Shown: positions 11,528 through 21,552 of the stretch, piece by piece | Numbering within the stretch: position 1 is the first letter of the stretch | Layout: each line of letters begins with the position of its first letter | DNA from: Bacteroidota bacterium | Lineage (GTDB): Bacteria > Bacteroidota > Bacteroidia > Bacteroidales > JAAAOM01 | Direction: 5' to 3' | DNA length: 55,513 bases | Assembly: GCA_009908855.1 (NCBI GenBank) | Contig: JAAAOM010000029.1 | Location: 1-55,513, forward strand | The notes under the pieces: model-generated | Seen by the model: the letters and a program-made list of their open reading frames with translations, nothing else | Database searches by the model: none | Told to the model about the DNA's origin: nothing | Made by a program: the position numbers and the translations under genes

Positions 11528-12628
11528 ATGGATATACAAAAGTACCCGCTCAGATTTCGCTTCACTTACATGATGTTATCCATTATATTGATATTTTACG
11601 GTGTAATTGTGGCCAGGGATTTTTTGTATCCGTTGGCGTTTGCGGTATTGATCAGCTATTTGCTTTACCCGCTTGTTAATTTTTTTGAAAAATGGCGTGT
11701 CCCCAGAATCCTGTCAATATTATTGGCCGAAGTGGTTGCATTGGTTATGGTAATTTTTGCCGGTATATTTATTTACAGACAAATTTCGGTATTTGTTGGT
11801 GATTTCCCGGCATTTAAAACAAAGGCCATACATAACATTGACTTCCTGACCGAAAAACTGGAAAATATTTTTGGATTATCTGACCACTCCTTAATTAATT
11901 ATGTTAAAGCCGCTGTAAAAGGTTTTTTTGAAGTTGGCAGCAGTACATTTAATACATTTTTTCAGAACACCGCCGGTGCGATAATAAAAATTGCCTTATT
12001 ACCGGTTTATGTGTTTCTGTTTCTGTATTATCGCACCAAATTTGCCACATTTATTTTAAAAATTGTACCGCACGATATGCGTTTTACAGCCGTTCGGATT
12101 ATGCGTGAAATAAGCCAGGTGGCAACATCATATATGGGCGGTGTAATTATAGTTGTATCCGTTTTATGTATTATTAATTCGGTTGGGCTTTATATTATTG
12201 ATATGAAATATGCGCTTACCCTGGGTATTATCTCGGCATTATTTAGTTTTATACCTTATTTTGGCACATTAATGGGGGGCAGTGTGCCCATATTATTTGC
12301 CTTATTAATATCTGATAATCCGCTATCTGCCATACGGGTGTTAATATTATTTATAATCATAAATACGATCGAAAATAACATATTAACACCTAATATAGTT
12401 GGCGGAAGTCTGCGAATCAATCCTTTTTTTATAATATTGAGTCTTATTGTAGGCGCCATAGTTTGGGGTATACCGGGAATGATTGTTGTAGTACCCTTTC
12501 TTGCTATACTTAAAATTATATTTAAACATACACCCCGATTAAGCCCGTATTCCTATTTACTCGGAAACAGCGGTACACGCAGACATGCGATCACAGCCAA
12601 TAAGATAAAAAGATTGTTTAAGAAATGA
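11528..12628 (+). CDS. AI-2E family permease
   Basis: Polytopic inner-membrane protein of the AI-2E transporter/PerM family, 366 residues, the usual length. Three N-terminal helices (about 12-90) are followed by a soluble stretch. Then come the conserved C-terminal helices with SALFSFIPYFGTLMGGSVP and the NTIENNILTPNIVGGSLRI motif diagnostic for the family. Members include autoinducer-2 exporters and Na+/H+ antiporter-like proteins, so the substrate here is unknown. The stop is followed immediately by the end of the convergent SiaC-like gene with no spacer. Confidence 0.88.
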   Translation: MDIQKYPLRFRFTYMMLSIILIFYGVIVARDFLYPLAFAVLISYLLYPLVNFFEKWRVPRILSILLAEVVALVMVIFAGIFIYRQISVFVGDFPAFKTKAIHNIDFLTEKLENIFGLSDHSLINYVKAAVKGFFEVGSSTFNTFFQNTAGAIIKIALLPVYVFLFLYYRTKFATFILKIVPHDMRFTAVRIMREISQVATSYMGGVIIVVSVLCIINSVGLYIIDMKYALTLGIISALFSFIPYFGTLMGGSVPILFALLISDNPLSAIRVLILFIIINTIENNILTPNIVGGSLRINPFFIILSLIVGAIVWGIPGMIVVVPFLAILKIIFKHTPRLSPYSYLLGNSGTRRHAITANKIKRLFKK

Positions 12629-13003
12629 TCAAATCGTTTCGATAAAGTTGAATTTTACTTCCAGAATGGATTCGTAATATTCCCCTCGTTCCAGAATATC
12701 ATCATCCCCTTCTTCGTAATACCAATTGACGGTTAGCTTATGGCCTTTTTTAGAAATATCAACCAGCCCTCTTAAAATATGCAATAACGCTTTTGATGAC
12801 CCGCTGTTAAAGTATTCCAATTGCACATCCAGGACGGTCAGTTCAGTCGGATTCTGACAATAATAATAGACCCATTCATATAACTGATCATAAAATTTAG
12901 AGGCATCTTCCGGGATAGAACGTCCACTAATCCTCAGTTTGCCATCTGTATTAAAGGATACTTCCGGTGTCTTTTTTGTACTTTCGATTAGCAGATTATT
13001 CAT
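12629..13003 (-). CDS. SiaC-family (DUF1987) regulatory phosphoprotein
   Basis: The ATG at 13003 (MNNLLIESTKKTPEV) gives 124 residues, the family's length; a TTG ten codons upstream is not needed. The core motif LEYFNSGSSKALLHIL matches the SiaC/DUF1987 signature, whose Ser/Thr is phosphorylated in Pseudomonas SiaC by its partner kinase SiaB. SiaB, SiaA phosphatase and the diguanylate cyclase SiaD are not adjacent here. Function beyond a STAS-like regulatory protein is therefore inference. Confidence 0.8.
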   Translation of the reverse strand: MNNLLIESTKKTPEVSFNTDGKLRISGRSIPEDASKFYDQLYEWVYYYCQNPTELTVLDVQLEYFNSGSSKALLHILRGLVDISKKGHKLTVNWYYEEGDDDILERGEYYESILEVKFNFIETI

Positions 13004-13156
13004 TACTTTTGTTGAATGATACTTAGCAAGCAAATGATTTTATAAAAATAATACTATAAATATATTAATTTAAACTTCAAATTTACATTTAGTCAAAAAA
13101 AAACTAAATCTTATCAACAAAAAAACCAGTCATTATCGAAAAAATTAAACCCGAAC

Positions 13157-13708
13157 ATGACATTACCGAACGATATTGACTCCTATAAACTGCTTGATAC
13201 GGTGGTTTATGCAGCTGAGAAACACAAATATCAGCACCGCAAAGGACAACTAAAAATTCCCTATATCAATCATCCCTTAAAAGTTGCCCATTTATTGATG
13301 CACATAACAAAACAAACAGACCCGGTATTAATCCAGGCGGCAATATTGCATGATACACTTGAAGATACACCTGCCACATATAATGAACTGGCCGATACTT
13401 TTGGTACCGGGGTAGCAACGGTGGTTCAGGAAGTTACCGATGATATGACATTACCGCAGCAGGAAAGAAAAAAAATACAGATTGAAAATGCCGCTAAACT
13501 CTCAGATCGTGCCAGGTTGATAAGAATTGCCGATAAAATATGTAATTTAAAGGATATTATTGAATATCCGCCTTTGTGGCCCAAATCAAGAAAAATTAAA
13601 TATGCCCTATGGGCGAAAGAGGTTGTGAATGCCTGTGGTGAAACCCATGCTGAACTTGAGAAATATTTTGAGCAGGTTTACAATGAATGCATGCAAAATC
13701 TTCAATAG
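13157..13708 (+). CDS. Small HD-domain hydrolase, MESH1/SpoT-hydrolase-like
   Basis: The 183 residues form a stand-alone HD domain without a synthetase, TGS or ACT domain. Motifs match the (p)ppGpp hydrolase/MESH1 group: H-R-K-G then PYINHP (35-40), HDTLEDT (65-71) and LIRIADKICNL in the second half. By family knowledge these coordinate Mn2+ and remove the 3'-pyrophosphate of (p)ppGpp, or of NADPH in animal MESH1. The actual substrate is not proven. It sits 2 bases from the convergent end of tsaD. Confidence 0.78.
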   Translation: MTLPNDIDSYKLLDTVVYAAEKHKYQHRKGQLKIPYINHPLKVAHLLMHITKQTDPVLIQAAILHDTLEDTPATYNELADTFGTGVATVVQEVTDDMTLPQQERKKIQIENAAKLSDRARLIRIADKICNLKDIIEYPPLWPKSRKIKYALWAKEVVNACGETHAELEKYFEQVYNECMQNLQ

Positions 13709-13710
13709 TT

Positions 13711-14730
13711 TTAAACAGGCATTCTTGCTAACGGTGTTACCAGAAAATCACTGAAATCCTTTTGCATAAATTTATAATATCCTGTTATGGCAATCATGGC
13801 TGCATTGTCGGTTGAATAACTTAAGGGCGGAATATATACATCCCAATTCCGCTTATCGCCTTCATGGATAACCCGTTCACGCAACCCTGAATTGGCTGAG
13901 ACCCCACCGGCCAATGCTATTTGCCGGATATTTAAAGATTTTGAGGCTTTCACCAGTTTTTCCATAAGAACATCAATAATAACTGATTGAAGCGATGCGC
14001 ACAGATCATACTTGTTTTGCTCAATAAAATCAGCATTCAGTTTAATCTGATCCCTTAAAAAATAAAGAAAACTGGTTTTTAATCCACTGAAGCTATAATC
14101 CAATTCAGGAATTTTTGGTTTGGCAAAATTATAGCTTAGCGGGTCTCCTTCCTTCGCATATTTATCAATCAATGGTCCGCCCGGGTAAGGCAAACCCATC
14201 ACCTTAGCACATTTATCAAATGCTTCACCCGCCGCATCATCAATGGTTTGCCCAATTACTTCCATATCCAGGTAATTGTTCACTTTTACCAATTGGGTAT
14301 GTCCACCAGATACCAGCAAACATAGAAATGGAAAATCAGGAAATTCCTGGGATTTATCCTCGCTTTTAATAAAATGAGCCAATATGTGCGCCTGAAGATG
14401 ATTCACTTCAATTAACGGAATATCCAGGGACATGGCAAAGCCTTTGGCAAAAGAAACACCCACCAATAATGCACCCATTAAACCAGGGCCTTTGGTAAAT
14501 GCCACTGCATTGATATCTTCTTTTTTTATCCCTGACTTTTTTATGGCCTCATCAACCACAGGTATTATGTTTTGTTGGTGAGCACGTGAAGCCAACTCAG
14601 GCACAACTCCGCCATACGATTTATGCACTTCCTGATTGGCAATTATATTGGATAAAACTCTGCCGTCTTTCAAAATGGCTGCCGAAGTATCATCGCATGA
14701 TGATTCTATGCCGAGTATAGTAATATTCAT
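13711..14730 (-). CDS. tsaD: tRNA N6-adenosine threonylcarbamoyltransferase
   Basis: Catalytic subunit that transfers threonylcarbamoyl to A37 of ANN-decoding tRNAs, acting with TsaB and TsaE in the cytoplasm. The 339 residues have an ASKHA fold. Signatures are GVVPELASRAHQ (41-52), metal-binding His111 and His115 in HLQAH, SGGHTQLV, and a late STDNAAMIA motif. Length and motifs are complete. tsaB and tsaE are not in the window. The gene is divergent to the TamB-like gene. Confidence 0.97.
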   Translation of the reverse strand: MNITILGIESSCDDTSAAILKDGRVLSNIIANQEVHKSYGGVVPELASRAHQQNIIPVVDEAIKKSGIKKEDINAVAFTKGPGLMGALLVGVSFAKGFAMSLDIPLIEVNHLQAHILAHFIKSEDKSQEFPDFPFLCLLVSGGHTQLVKVNNYLDMEVIGQTIDDAAGEAFDKCAKVMGLPYPGGPLIDKYAKEGDPLSYNFAKPKIPELDYSFSGLKTSFLYFLRDQIKLNADFIEQNKYDLCASLQSVIIDVLMEKLVKASKSLNIRQIALAGGVSANSGLRERVIHEGDKRNWDVYIPPLSYSTDNAAMIAITGYYKFMQKDFSDFLVTPLARMPV

Positions 14731-14757
14731 TCAGTTATTTGTTTAATTTTTTATTCC

Positions 14758-14765
14758 CAAATATA
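14758..14765 (-). promoter_or_regulatory. Candidate -7 box for tsaD
   Basis: On the minus strand this reads TATATTTG, an exact TAnnTTTG match, 28 bases before the tsaD ATG. Confidence 0.5.
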
Positions 14766-14834
14766 AACCGCCATAATAAAATATGAATGGTAATACAAGT
14801 TTCTTACAATTAGTTTAATAGGTTAAACTTTTTT

Positions 14835-17800
14835 TTGTTTTTTTGCGTTGACTTAATAAAGGGTACAAATATCAGAAAAATACTTAAAATATTATCGGTT
14901 AAGGTAATTGTGATATTATCATTGGGCATCGTACTATTTTTTGTGGTGCGCAATTATCGTATTCAAACCCATTTGGTAAAATATGCCACCGAGAAATTGG
15001 CTGAGGACATGAATACCAATATTCATGTTGAATCGGTTAAAATGAGTTTACTTAAACGATTGGCATTCCGAAATGTTTTAATCGAAGATCAAAAAGGCGA
15101 TACATTAATTTATTCCAAAAAATTGGTATTGAATTATCGTAAGTTCGACAGGAATAAGCGGTTATTATCATTGCGTAAAGTTACATTTAACGAGGCTCGT
15201 GTTAATATGTACAAAGACTCGGCCAACATACTGAATATGGGCTTTTTTATTGACCACCTGCAGGAAGCCCGAGATACCAGCAAAAAGAAGTTATCCTTTG
15301 AAATTGATGAAATGCAATTGGTAAACTCCCGTTTTGGGTATAAAGATATGGAAGCCTCCCCTACCCCTGATAAAATTAATTTTGAAGACCTGGATTTTAA
15401 AAATCTCAATATTGCCATTGATAATTTTCGGAAAGCACGGGACACGGTAATGTTTACCATTAAAAACCTGGAATTTATTGATCAGTCGGGTTTTCCGGCC
15501 AATCATATTGCCGGCCAATTTGCCATACATAAAACCTTTATCCAATTGAATAATGCCAGAATCTATACTCCGGCAACCAGACTTAAAACAGATTCGCTGT
15601 TTCTCCATTTCCCGAATTTCGATTCCCTGAAAAACGGCGGATTTGTAAGACATGCCAATCTCACCATCGATTTCAAAGACAGTCGCTTGTCGTTGGACGA
15701 CCTGGGTTATTTTGCCCCTGTATTAAAAGAATATGAAAATAAAATATTCCTGTCAGCCAATATACGAGGCACACCGGACAATTTAAAACTCAGGCATACC
15801 ACCTTGTATTATGGTGAAAACACCAGCCTGTCCGGTAATTTTGAACTGAAAGGCCTGCCTGATTTCGAAAATACATTCATGTTTTTTGATATACAGCGTT
15901 TTAAAACCACCATTGAAGACCTGGAAAGTGTTAATCTGGCTGCAAAATCGCTCTCACTGCCCAAAGAATTTAATCAGTTGGGTAACATCGAATACCGGGG
16001 TAATTTTACCGGATTTTCAAATGATTTTGTGGCCTACGGAAAATTACAATCCAGCTTAGGTAGCTTATCTACCGACATCTCTTTGAAGCCAACAACCGAC
16101 AAAAACCTTTCGTTTAGCGGACAACTGCAGGGTAATGACTTTATGATCGGTAAATTATTGGCATCCGATGAATTCGGTAAAGCAAGTTTCAACCTCAGTA
16201 TAAACGGTACCCAATATGCCAATGACCAGTTGGAAATGAAAACTGCAGGAAAAATTGACTATCTGGAGTTCAGGGATTATCCCATTCATAAAATTGAGCT
16301 AAATGGCACATTGTCAGATAAAAAATACAAAGGCATCATTGCTATAGATGATGAAAATTTAGCCCTTAAATTCAATGGTGATGTAGATTTCTCAAATGAC
16401 ACCAATGCATACGAATTTTATGCCAATGTGAGCCACATCCAGTTCTACAATTTAAACCTGATGGAAGATGACCCTGAATTATCGGGCTCTTTTGTTGTGG
16501 AAGCCAATGTTACCGGTAATTCTCTAAACACCCTGAACGGCGAAATTAATTTACTAAATGCCTTTTTTACAAAATCAGGGAATAAACAGGTTCAGCTCTA
16601 TGACCTGGCATTAACCGGTTACAATACAGCAGATTCAAATTACCTGGGCATAACTTCCGAACTGGTTGATGCTGAGCTGCATGGTAATTATCAATTGGAC
16701 CAGATAAACTCTTCCATTGTTACCTTTATCAATCGGTATGCCCCATCATTCGATGGAAAACATAAACTTTCCTCCAAAGACTTTAAGGGAAATTTTAATT
16801 TACTGGTTACTATCAAAAAAATAAGACCGCTAACAGATTTTTTCCTGCCACAATATGATATTGCCGAAAACACCATTATTAAGGCCAATTACGATGACCA
16901 TAACAATAGTTTCAGCAGTTTTTTAACCTCCGAACGATTACGGTATAAATCGTATGTATGGAATAAATTATATGTCTATTCCATGGCCAATGATTCGGTA
17001 TTTGAAATAGAATCGGGAAGCGATTATCTACAACTCAATAAAAATTTAAGACTGGAAAATTGCACTTTCCTTTCTGACATGCGCAACGACAGCCTGAATT
17101 TAACAGTTCGCTGGCACAACTGGGACACCCTCGTAAACCGGGGAACAATAGATGCTTCAGTGGCATTGGAGAAAAACCCCTTTTCTGAAAACACAAAGTA
17201 TAACATTGATTTAAAACCTTCAACCGTTGTGGTAAGAAACTCGAAGTGGGAGATTGATCATGCCAACATGCTGATAGATTCGCAGCTCATCGCCATTAAT
17301 AATTTCGCCATTACCCATAACAAGCAGCATTTGAACATCAATGGCTCCGTCTCAAAAAACACAACCGATAGTATTCGTATTACCTGTACCAATTATGATA
17401 TGTCCAACCTAAACATATTAACCGCCGGCAAAGGTATGAGCCTGGATGGCCGTGCGAACGGATATGCCATCATTACCCATAAAAACAAAACACCCATGTT
17501 CATTAGTAATATTGGAATTGATTCATTGGTAATGAACAAAGAAGAAATGGGCAATTTAAAACTGTTCTCACTCTGGAATGAAAAAGAACAGTCTCTTAAT
17601 GTAAGTACAGAATTATATCGGGGTCCATTGAAAAGCATGAGTTTATCAGGACAGTATTTTCCGGAGGACAATCATAAAATATCTGTTAACCTCAATCTTG
17701 ATAAATTCAGGTTATATACACTTAATCCGTATATACAAGGTGTATTTTCCGACATGAGAGGACTATGTTCGGGTAGCCTGGCAGTATCCGGTAATATTAA

Positions 17801-19352
17801 AAAGCCTTATGTTAACGGGCACTTAAAATTTCTTAAAACGTCTTTTATTGTTGACTACCTTGGCACCAGATATAACTTCAGCGATGAAATCACTTTCATG
17901 AACAACCAGATGGTTATGGAAGATGTTTCCATTTACGATGAGTTTGGAAATGATGCGGTACTGAACGGTAATATTACCAGTAACCATTTCAGGGATATCA
18001 GATTAGATTTATCATTCAACACCCAAAATTGGCAAGTATTAAACACCACGTCCATCAATGACGAAAGTTATTACGGAACAGCTTATGCCGGTGGGTTGTT
18101 TGAAATTACAGGGCCGGTGAATAATCTGGATATCAATATATCAGCAAGAACCAACCCGCAAACAGCTTTTTATATTCCGCTGGATAAAAATGAGGAGATT
18201 AACGAATATGACTTTGTATCCTTTGTATCACCCAAAAAAGATGAAGAAAACGAGGGTGAAACATATAATGATGCCAACACAAATCAGGTGCAGGAAAATA
18301 AGTTAACCATGAGTTTTGATCTGCAGGTCACCCCTGACGCCGAGGTACAAATTATTTTTGACTCAAAAATAGGAGATATTATAAAAGGTCGTGGAGACGG
18401 AAATCTAACCATGACAGTAAATAATCAGGGGCAATTTAATATGTATGGTGATTATAATATTACCGAAGGCGAATACCTGTTTACACTTAAAAATATTATC
18501 AACAAGAAATTTAAAATCAGGGAAGGCAGTGTTATATACTGGAATGGTAACCCCTCCAATGCCACATTGGACCTTGAAGCCATTTATTCAACCAAAACAT
18601 CGGTTGAACCCTTATTTGCTGATTTGGGCGGTAGTGAATCTGATAATCTGACAACCCAAAAAACACAGGTTGATTGTATTATTTCGTTGTCAGGCAAACT
18701 TACCAGTCCGCAAATACAAACCAGTATCGAATTTCCGAAAGCAAACAGCACAACCCTGGCCGCGCTGGAAGGAAGGTTAAACAACCAGGAAGCCATTAAC
18801 AAGCAGTTCCTGGCACTGATGGCTGTAAATTCCTTTATTCCCGATGAACCCGAATCGCTGGGAGCCGTATCAAGAGCATCCAGTGTTACCACTACTACCG
18901 AATTATTATCCAACCAGCTCAGTCATTGGTTGTCGCAGTTTAGCAATCAGTTCGACATTGGTGTAAACTATCGCCAGGCCAATGAGCTCACACAACAAAA
19001 CTGGGAAGAAGTAGAGCTAATGGTATCAACACAATTGTGGGAAGACCGTGTTAATATCAATGTTGGTGGTAATTATATCAGCGAAGAACAATACCAGACC
19101 GCCGAGGGCGCCGACCAAAAAATTGTAGGTGATTTTGATATGGATGTTAAACTCAGTAAATCGGGTAAAATACGTTTCAAAGCATTTAACCATTACAACG
19201 ATCAATACGACAATCCAACCTCTTCGACCTATACACAGGGAGTTGGCTTTTTATACCAGGAAGACTTCAATTCATTGAACGAACTTTTCCAAAATTACTG
19301 GAATATCATCACGCCTGATAAAAGTAAACAAAATCAATCGGCTAGTCCTTAA
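14835..19352 (+). CDS. tamB: TamB/DUF490-like translocation and assembly protein
   Basis: Very long (about 1500 residues) inner-membrane-anchored periplasmic protein. One N-terminal helix (about 20-42) is followed by extended beta-rich AsmA/TamB-type repeats. The C-terminal DUF490/TamB domain (about 1120-1480) has segments such as GRGDGNLTMTVNNQG, GEYLFTLKNIINKKF and LEAIYSTKTSV. Such bridge-like proteins help outer-membrane protein assembly or lipid transport. The start is uncertain: no ATG or GTG precedes the membrane helix in frame, and the coordinate given uses a TTG inside a T-rich stretch that could itself be promoter sequence. True initiation may be a few codons later at a non-standard codon. 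It is followed by exbB after 137 bases. Confidence 0.87.
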   Translation: MFFCVDLIKGTNIRKILKILSVKVIVILSLGIVLFFVVRNYRIQTHLVKYATEKLAEDMNTNIHVESVKMSLLKRLAFRNVLIEDQKGDTLIYSKKLVLNYRKFDRNKRLLSLRKVTFNEARVNMYKDSANILNMGFFIDHLQEARDTSKKKLSFEIDEMQLVNSRFGYKDMEASPTPDKINFEDLDFKNLNIAIDNFRKARDTVMFTIKNLEFIDQSGFPANHIAGQFAIHKTFIQLNNARIYTPATRLKTDSLFLHFPNFDSLKNGGFVRHANLTIDFKDSRLSLDDLGYFAPVLKEYENKIFLSANIRGTPDNLKLRHTTLYYGENTSLSGNFELKGLPDFENTFMFFDIQRFKTTIEDLESVNLAAKSLSLPKEFNQLGNIEYRGNFTGFSNDFVAYGKLQSSLGSLSTDISLKPTTDKNLSFSGQLQGNDFMIGKLLASDEFGKASFNLSINGTQYANDQLEMKTAGKIDYLEFRDYPIHKIELNGTLSDKKYKGIIAIDDENLALKFNGDVDFSNDTNAYEFYANVSHIQFYNLNLMEDDPELSGSFVVEANVTGNSLNTLNGEINLLNAFFTKSGNKQVQLYDLALTGYNTADSNYLGITSELVDAELHGNYQLDQINSSIVTFINRYAPSFDGKHKLSSKDFKGNFNLLVTIKKIRPLTDFFLPQYDIAENTIIKANYDDHNNSFSSFLTSERLRYKSYVWNKLYVYSMANDSVFEIESGSDYLQLNKNLRLENCTFLSDMRNDSLNLTVRWHNWDTLVNRGTIDASVALEKNPFSENTKYNIDLKPSTVVVRNSKWEIDHANMLIDSQLIAINNFAITHNKQHLNINGSVSKNTTDSIRITCTNYDMSNLNILTAGKGMSLDGRANGYAIITHKNKTPMFISNIGIDSLVMNKEEMGNLKLFSLWNEKEQSLNVSTELYRGPLKSMSLSGQYFPEDNHKISVNLNLDKFRLYTLNPYIQGVFSDMRGLCSGSLAVSGNIKKPYVNGHLKFLKTSFIVDYLGTRYNFSDEITFMNNQMVMEDVSIYDEFGNDAVLNGNITSNHFRDIRLDLSFNTQNWQVLNTTSINDESYYGTAYAGGLFEITGPVNNLDINISARTNPQTAFYIPLDKNEEINEYDFVSFVSPKKDEENEGETYNDANTNQVQENKLTMSFDLQVTPDAEVQIIFDSKIGDIIKGRGDGNLTMTVNNQGQFNMYGDYNITEGEYLFTLKNIINKKFKIREGSVIYWNGNPSNATLDLEAIYSTKTSVEPLFADLGGSESDNLTTQKTQVDCIISLSGKLTSPQIQTSIEFPKANSTTLAALEGRLNNQEAINKQFLALMAVNSFIPDEPESLGAVSRASSVTTTTELLSNQLSHWLSQFSNQFDIGVNYRQANELTQQNWEEVELMVSTQLWEDRVNINVGGNYISEEQYQTAEGADQKIVGDFDMDVKLSKSGKIRFKAFNHYNDQYDNPTSSTYTQGVGFLYQEDFNSLNELFQNYWNIITPDKSKQNQSASP

Positions 19353-19489
19353 AATATAGCTGTTTGGCTTATCATCAAATTTATTTTTACCATTTTTTGG
19401 CTGAAAATGAAATTTAAGTTGCTAATTTCGTTTGCGTCTTTAAAAAATAATAGGTTAAGTAAATCGTTCTATTACTAAATTTTTAAAAC

Positions 19490-20179
19490 ATGAGCATCAT
19501 ATTACAAGCAAACGTTACCACACCAGCGGAAGAAGTTACGCGTGAAGGTGGTGAACTAACACTTAGCTATCTTGATTTGGCCATAAAAGGAGGATGGGTT
19601 ATGATTCCCATACTGTTATTATCAGTATTGGCCATTTATATCTTTACCGAGCGATACTTTATGATTCGCAAAGCCAGTCAAACCGATAGTAATTTTATAA
19701 ACCGTATCAAAGATTATATACACGACGGTAAATTAGATTCAGCCATTACCCTCTGTCAATCCGTTGATAAACCATCGGCCCGTATGATTGAAACGGGAAT
19801 AAACCGAATTGGCAAACCACTGCACGATGTAAACGCAGCCATTGAAAACATAGGTAAACTTGAAATCTATAAATTGGAAAAAGGCCTTCCCGTATTGGCA
19901 ACGGTTGCAGGCGGAGCACCAATGATTGGTTTCCTCGGTACGGTTATGGGTATGATCCAGGCATTCTGGGATATGGCAAACAGTGGGAACAATATTGATG
20001 TTGAATTGCTTTCATCCGGCATTTACCAGGCTATGGTAACCACTGTTGCCGGATTAATTGTTGGCATACTTGCCTATTTTGCCTACAATGTGTTGGTGGC
20101 CAAAGTAGAAACATTGATTTACCAGATGGAAGCAAATTCAACCGAATTTATGGATTTGCTTAACGAACCCGCAAACTAA
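19490..20179 (+). CDS. exbB: MotA/TolQ/ExbB proton channel protein
   Basis: Proton-channel subunit of a TonB- or Tol-type energising complex in the inner membrane. The 229 residues have TM1 at about 37-53, a cytoplasmic loop, TM2 with TVAGGAPMIGFLGTVMGMI (about 135-155) and TM3 with MVTTVAGLIVGILAYFAYN (about 178-198). It starts the exbB-exbD-tonB operon; exbD follows after 5 bases. A poor -7-like TAATTTCG lies about 60 bases upstream. Confidence 0.92.
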   Translation: MSIILQANVTTPAEEVTREGGELTLSYLDLAIKGGWVMIPILLLSVLAIYIFTERYFMIRKASQTDSNFINRIKDYIHDGKLDSAITLCQSVDKPSARMIETGINRIGKPLHDVNAAIENIGKLEIYKLEKGLPVLATVAGGAPMIGFLGTVMGMIQAFWDMANSGNNIDVELLSSGIYQAMVTTVAGLIVGILAYFAYNVLVAKVETLIYQMEANSTEFMDLLNEPAN

Positions 20180-20184
20180 AGGAT

Positions 20185-20577
20185 ATGTCATTAAGAGCAC
20201 GAAACAGAGTAAATATACAGTTTAGCATGTCGTCAATGACGGATATCGTATTTCTCCTGCTGATCTTTTTTATGCTGACATCAACACTTGTGGCCCCGCC
20301 TGCCCTTAAGGTGTTGTTGCCCAAAGGTAAAAACCAGGCACAGGCAAAAGCCATAACTACGGTTACCATAACCAAAGATTTAGGATTTTATATTGAAACC
20401 ACACCAGTTGATATCAATACGCTTGAATTCAGGTTGCAAAAGAAAATGGAAGGCTCGGAGGACCCGACCATTTCACTACATGCTGATAAATCGGTTCCAT
20501 ACGAATTTATAGTGAAAGTAATGAATATTGCCAAAAACAATAAATACAAAGTGATATTGGCCACCGACCCTTCTTAA
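20185..20577 (+). CDS. exbD: ExbD/TolR family protein
   Basis: The 130 residues carry one N-terminal helix containing the conserved proton-relay aspartate (Asp20 in SSMTDIVFLLLIFFM) and a periplasmic domain of about 85 residues. It forms the channel complex with ExbB and energises the TonB protein encoded 10 bases downstream. The length is typical. Confidence 0.93.
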   Translation: MSLRARNRVNIQFSMSSMTDIVFLLLIFFMLTSTLVAPPALKVLLPKGKNQAQAKAITTVTITKDLGFYIETTPVDINTLEFRLQKKMEGSEDPTISLHADKSVPYEFIVKVMNIAKNNKYKVILATDPS

Positions 20578-20587
20578 CATTTAGGTA

Positions 20588-21409
20588 ATGCAAAGACGCA
20601 AACGTGAAGGCATATTAGGCACTATCGGATTTCATTTGGGAATTCTGGTAATTCTTATCCTATTCGGATTAAGTGTACCTTTGCCATTGCCTGAAGAAGA
20701 AGGGATACTGCTGGATTTTGGTACTGATGATGCCGGTATCGGAAACAGCGAACCGATACAGAATCAACCCGTGCAAACAACTGAACAGCAGCAGCAACCT
20801 CAAGAGGAATCCGTACCTTCTACATCCGACCCAGGTCAAAACCAGGCTATGACCCAGGATTACGAAGAAGCACCGGCAATTAAACCTCAACAATCAACCT
20901 CCAAAAACAATGAAGCAACGGAAATAGAAAAAGAAACCCGGAAAGAAGAAGAAAAAAAACAAGAGCAGAAAAAAGCCGAAGAGAAGCGCCAGGTGAACGA
21001 ACGAGCATTATTTCCGGGTAAATCGCAAACCGAAGGAAGCAGGGATGGCATCACCAAAGGCAATGGTAATCAGGGAAGCGAGGCCGGAGAGCCCAATGTT
21101 AAAAACTATCAGACCGGTGAATCATTTGGCGGAGGCGGTATATCCTATAATTTGGCCGGACGTAATCCATTGGCTTTACCAACTCCTGAATACAACTTGC
21201 AGGAGGAAGGCATTGTTGTGGTTGAAGTAACTGTAAACAGAAATGGTGAGGTGATAAACGCCGTACCAGGTGTAAAAGGCTCAACCACATTGGATTCATA
21301 CCTACTGGAAATGGCCAAAAAAGCAGCACTCAAAGCACGATTTACCAGTAAATCAGAGGGGTCGGTATATCAAAAAGGAACCATTACTTATCATTTTATT
21401 TTGGAGTAA
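20588..21409 (+). CDS. tonB: TonB family energy transducer
   Basis: The 273 residues have an N-terminal anchor (about 10-30) and a long Gln/Pro/Glu/Lys-rich spacer (45-150). The spacer includes a strongly charged, helix-prone KKEEEKKQEQKKAEEKR-like stretch. After a Gly/Asn-rich hinge, the TonB_C domain (about 180-273) contains EEGIVVVEVTVNRNGEV and ends TITYHFILE. It probably transduces the ExbBD proton-motive energy to outer-membrane receptors. A TolA-like role is an alternative, because the spacer resembles TolA and no receptor gene is adjacent. Confidence 0.88.
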   Translation: MQRRKREGILGTIGFHLGILVILILFGLSVPLPLPEEEGILLDFGTDDAGIGNSEPIQNQPVQTTEQQQQPQEESVPSTSDPGQNQAMTQDYEEAPAIKPQQSTSKNNEATEIEKETRKEEEKKQEQKKAEEKRQVNERALFPGKSQTEGSRDGITKGNGNQGSEAGEPNVKNYQTGESFGGGGISYNLAGRNPLALPTPEYNLQEEGIVVVEVTVNRNGEVINAVPGVKGSTTLDSYLLEMAKKAALKARFTSKSEGSVYQKGTITYHFILE

Positions 21410-21552
21410 TTTTTTCTACCCGGCCGCATTTCCCAATGTATAAACTTACTATCAGAGATTACATACCGAACTATCTTTCTACTATATTGCCAATATATCC
21501 ATGACATACTGTTTAAATTACGAAGAATATGCCATCATCATAATTTTTGGTA

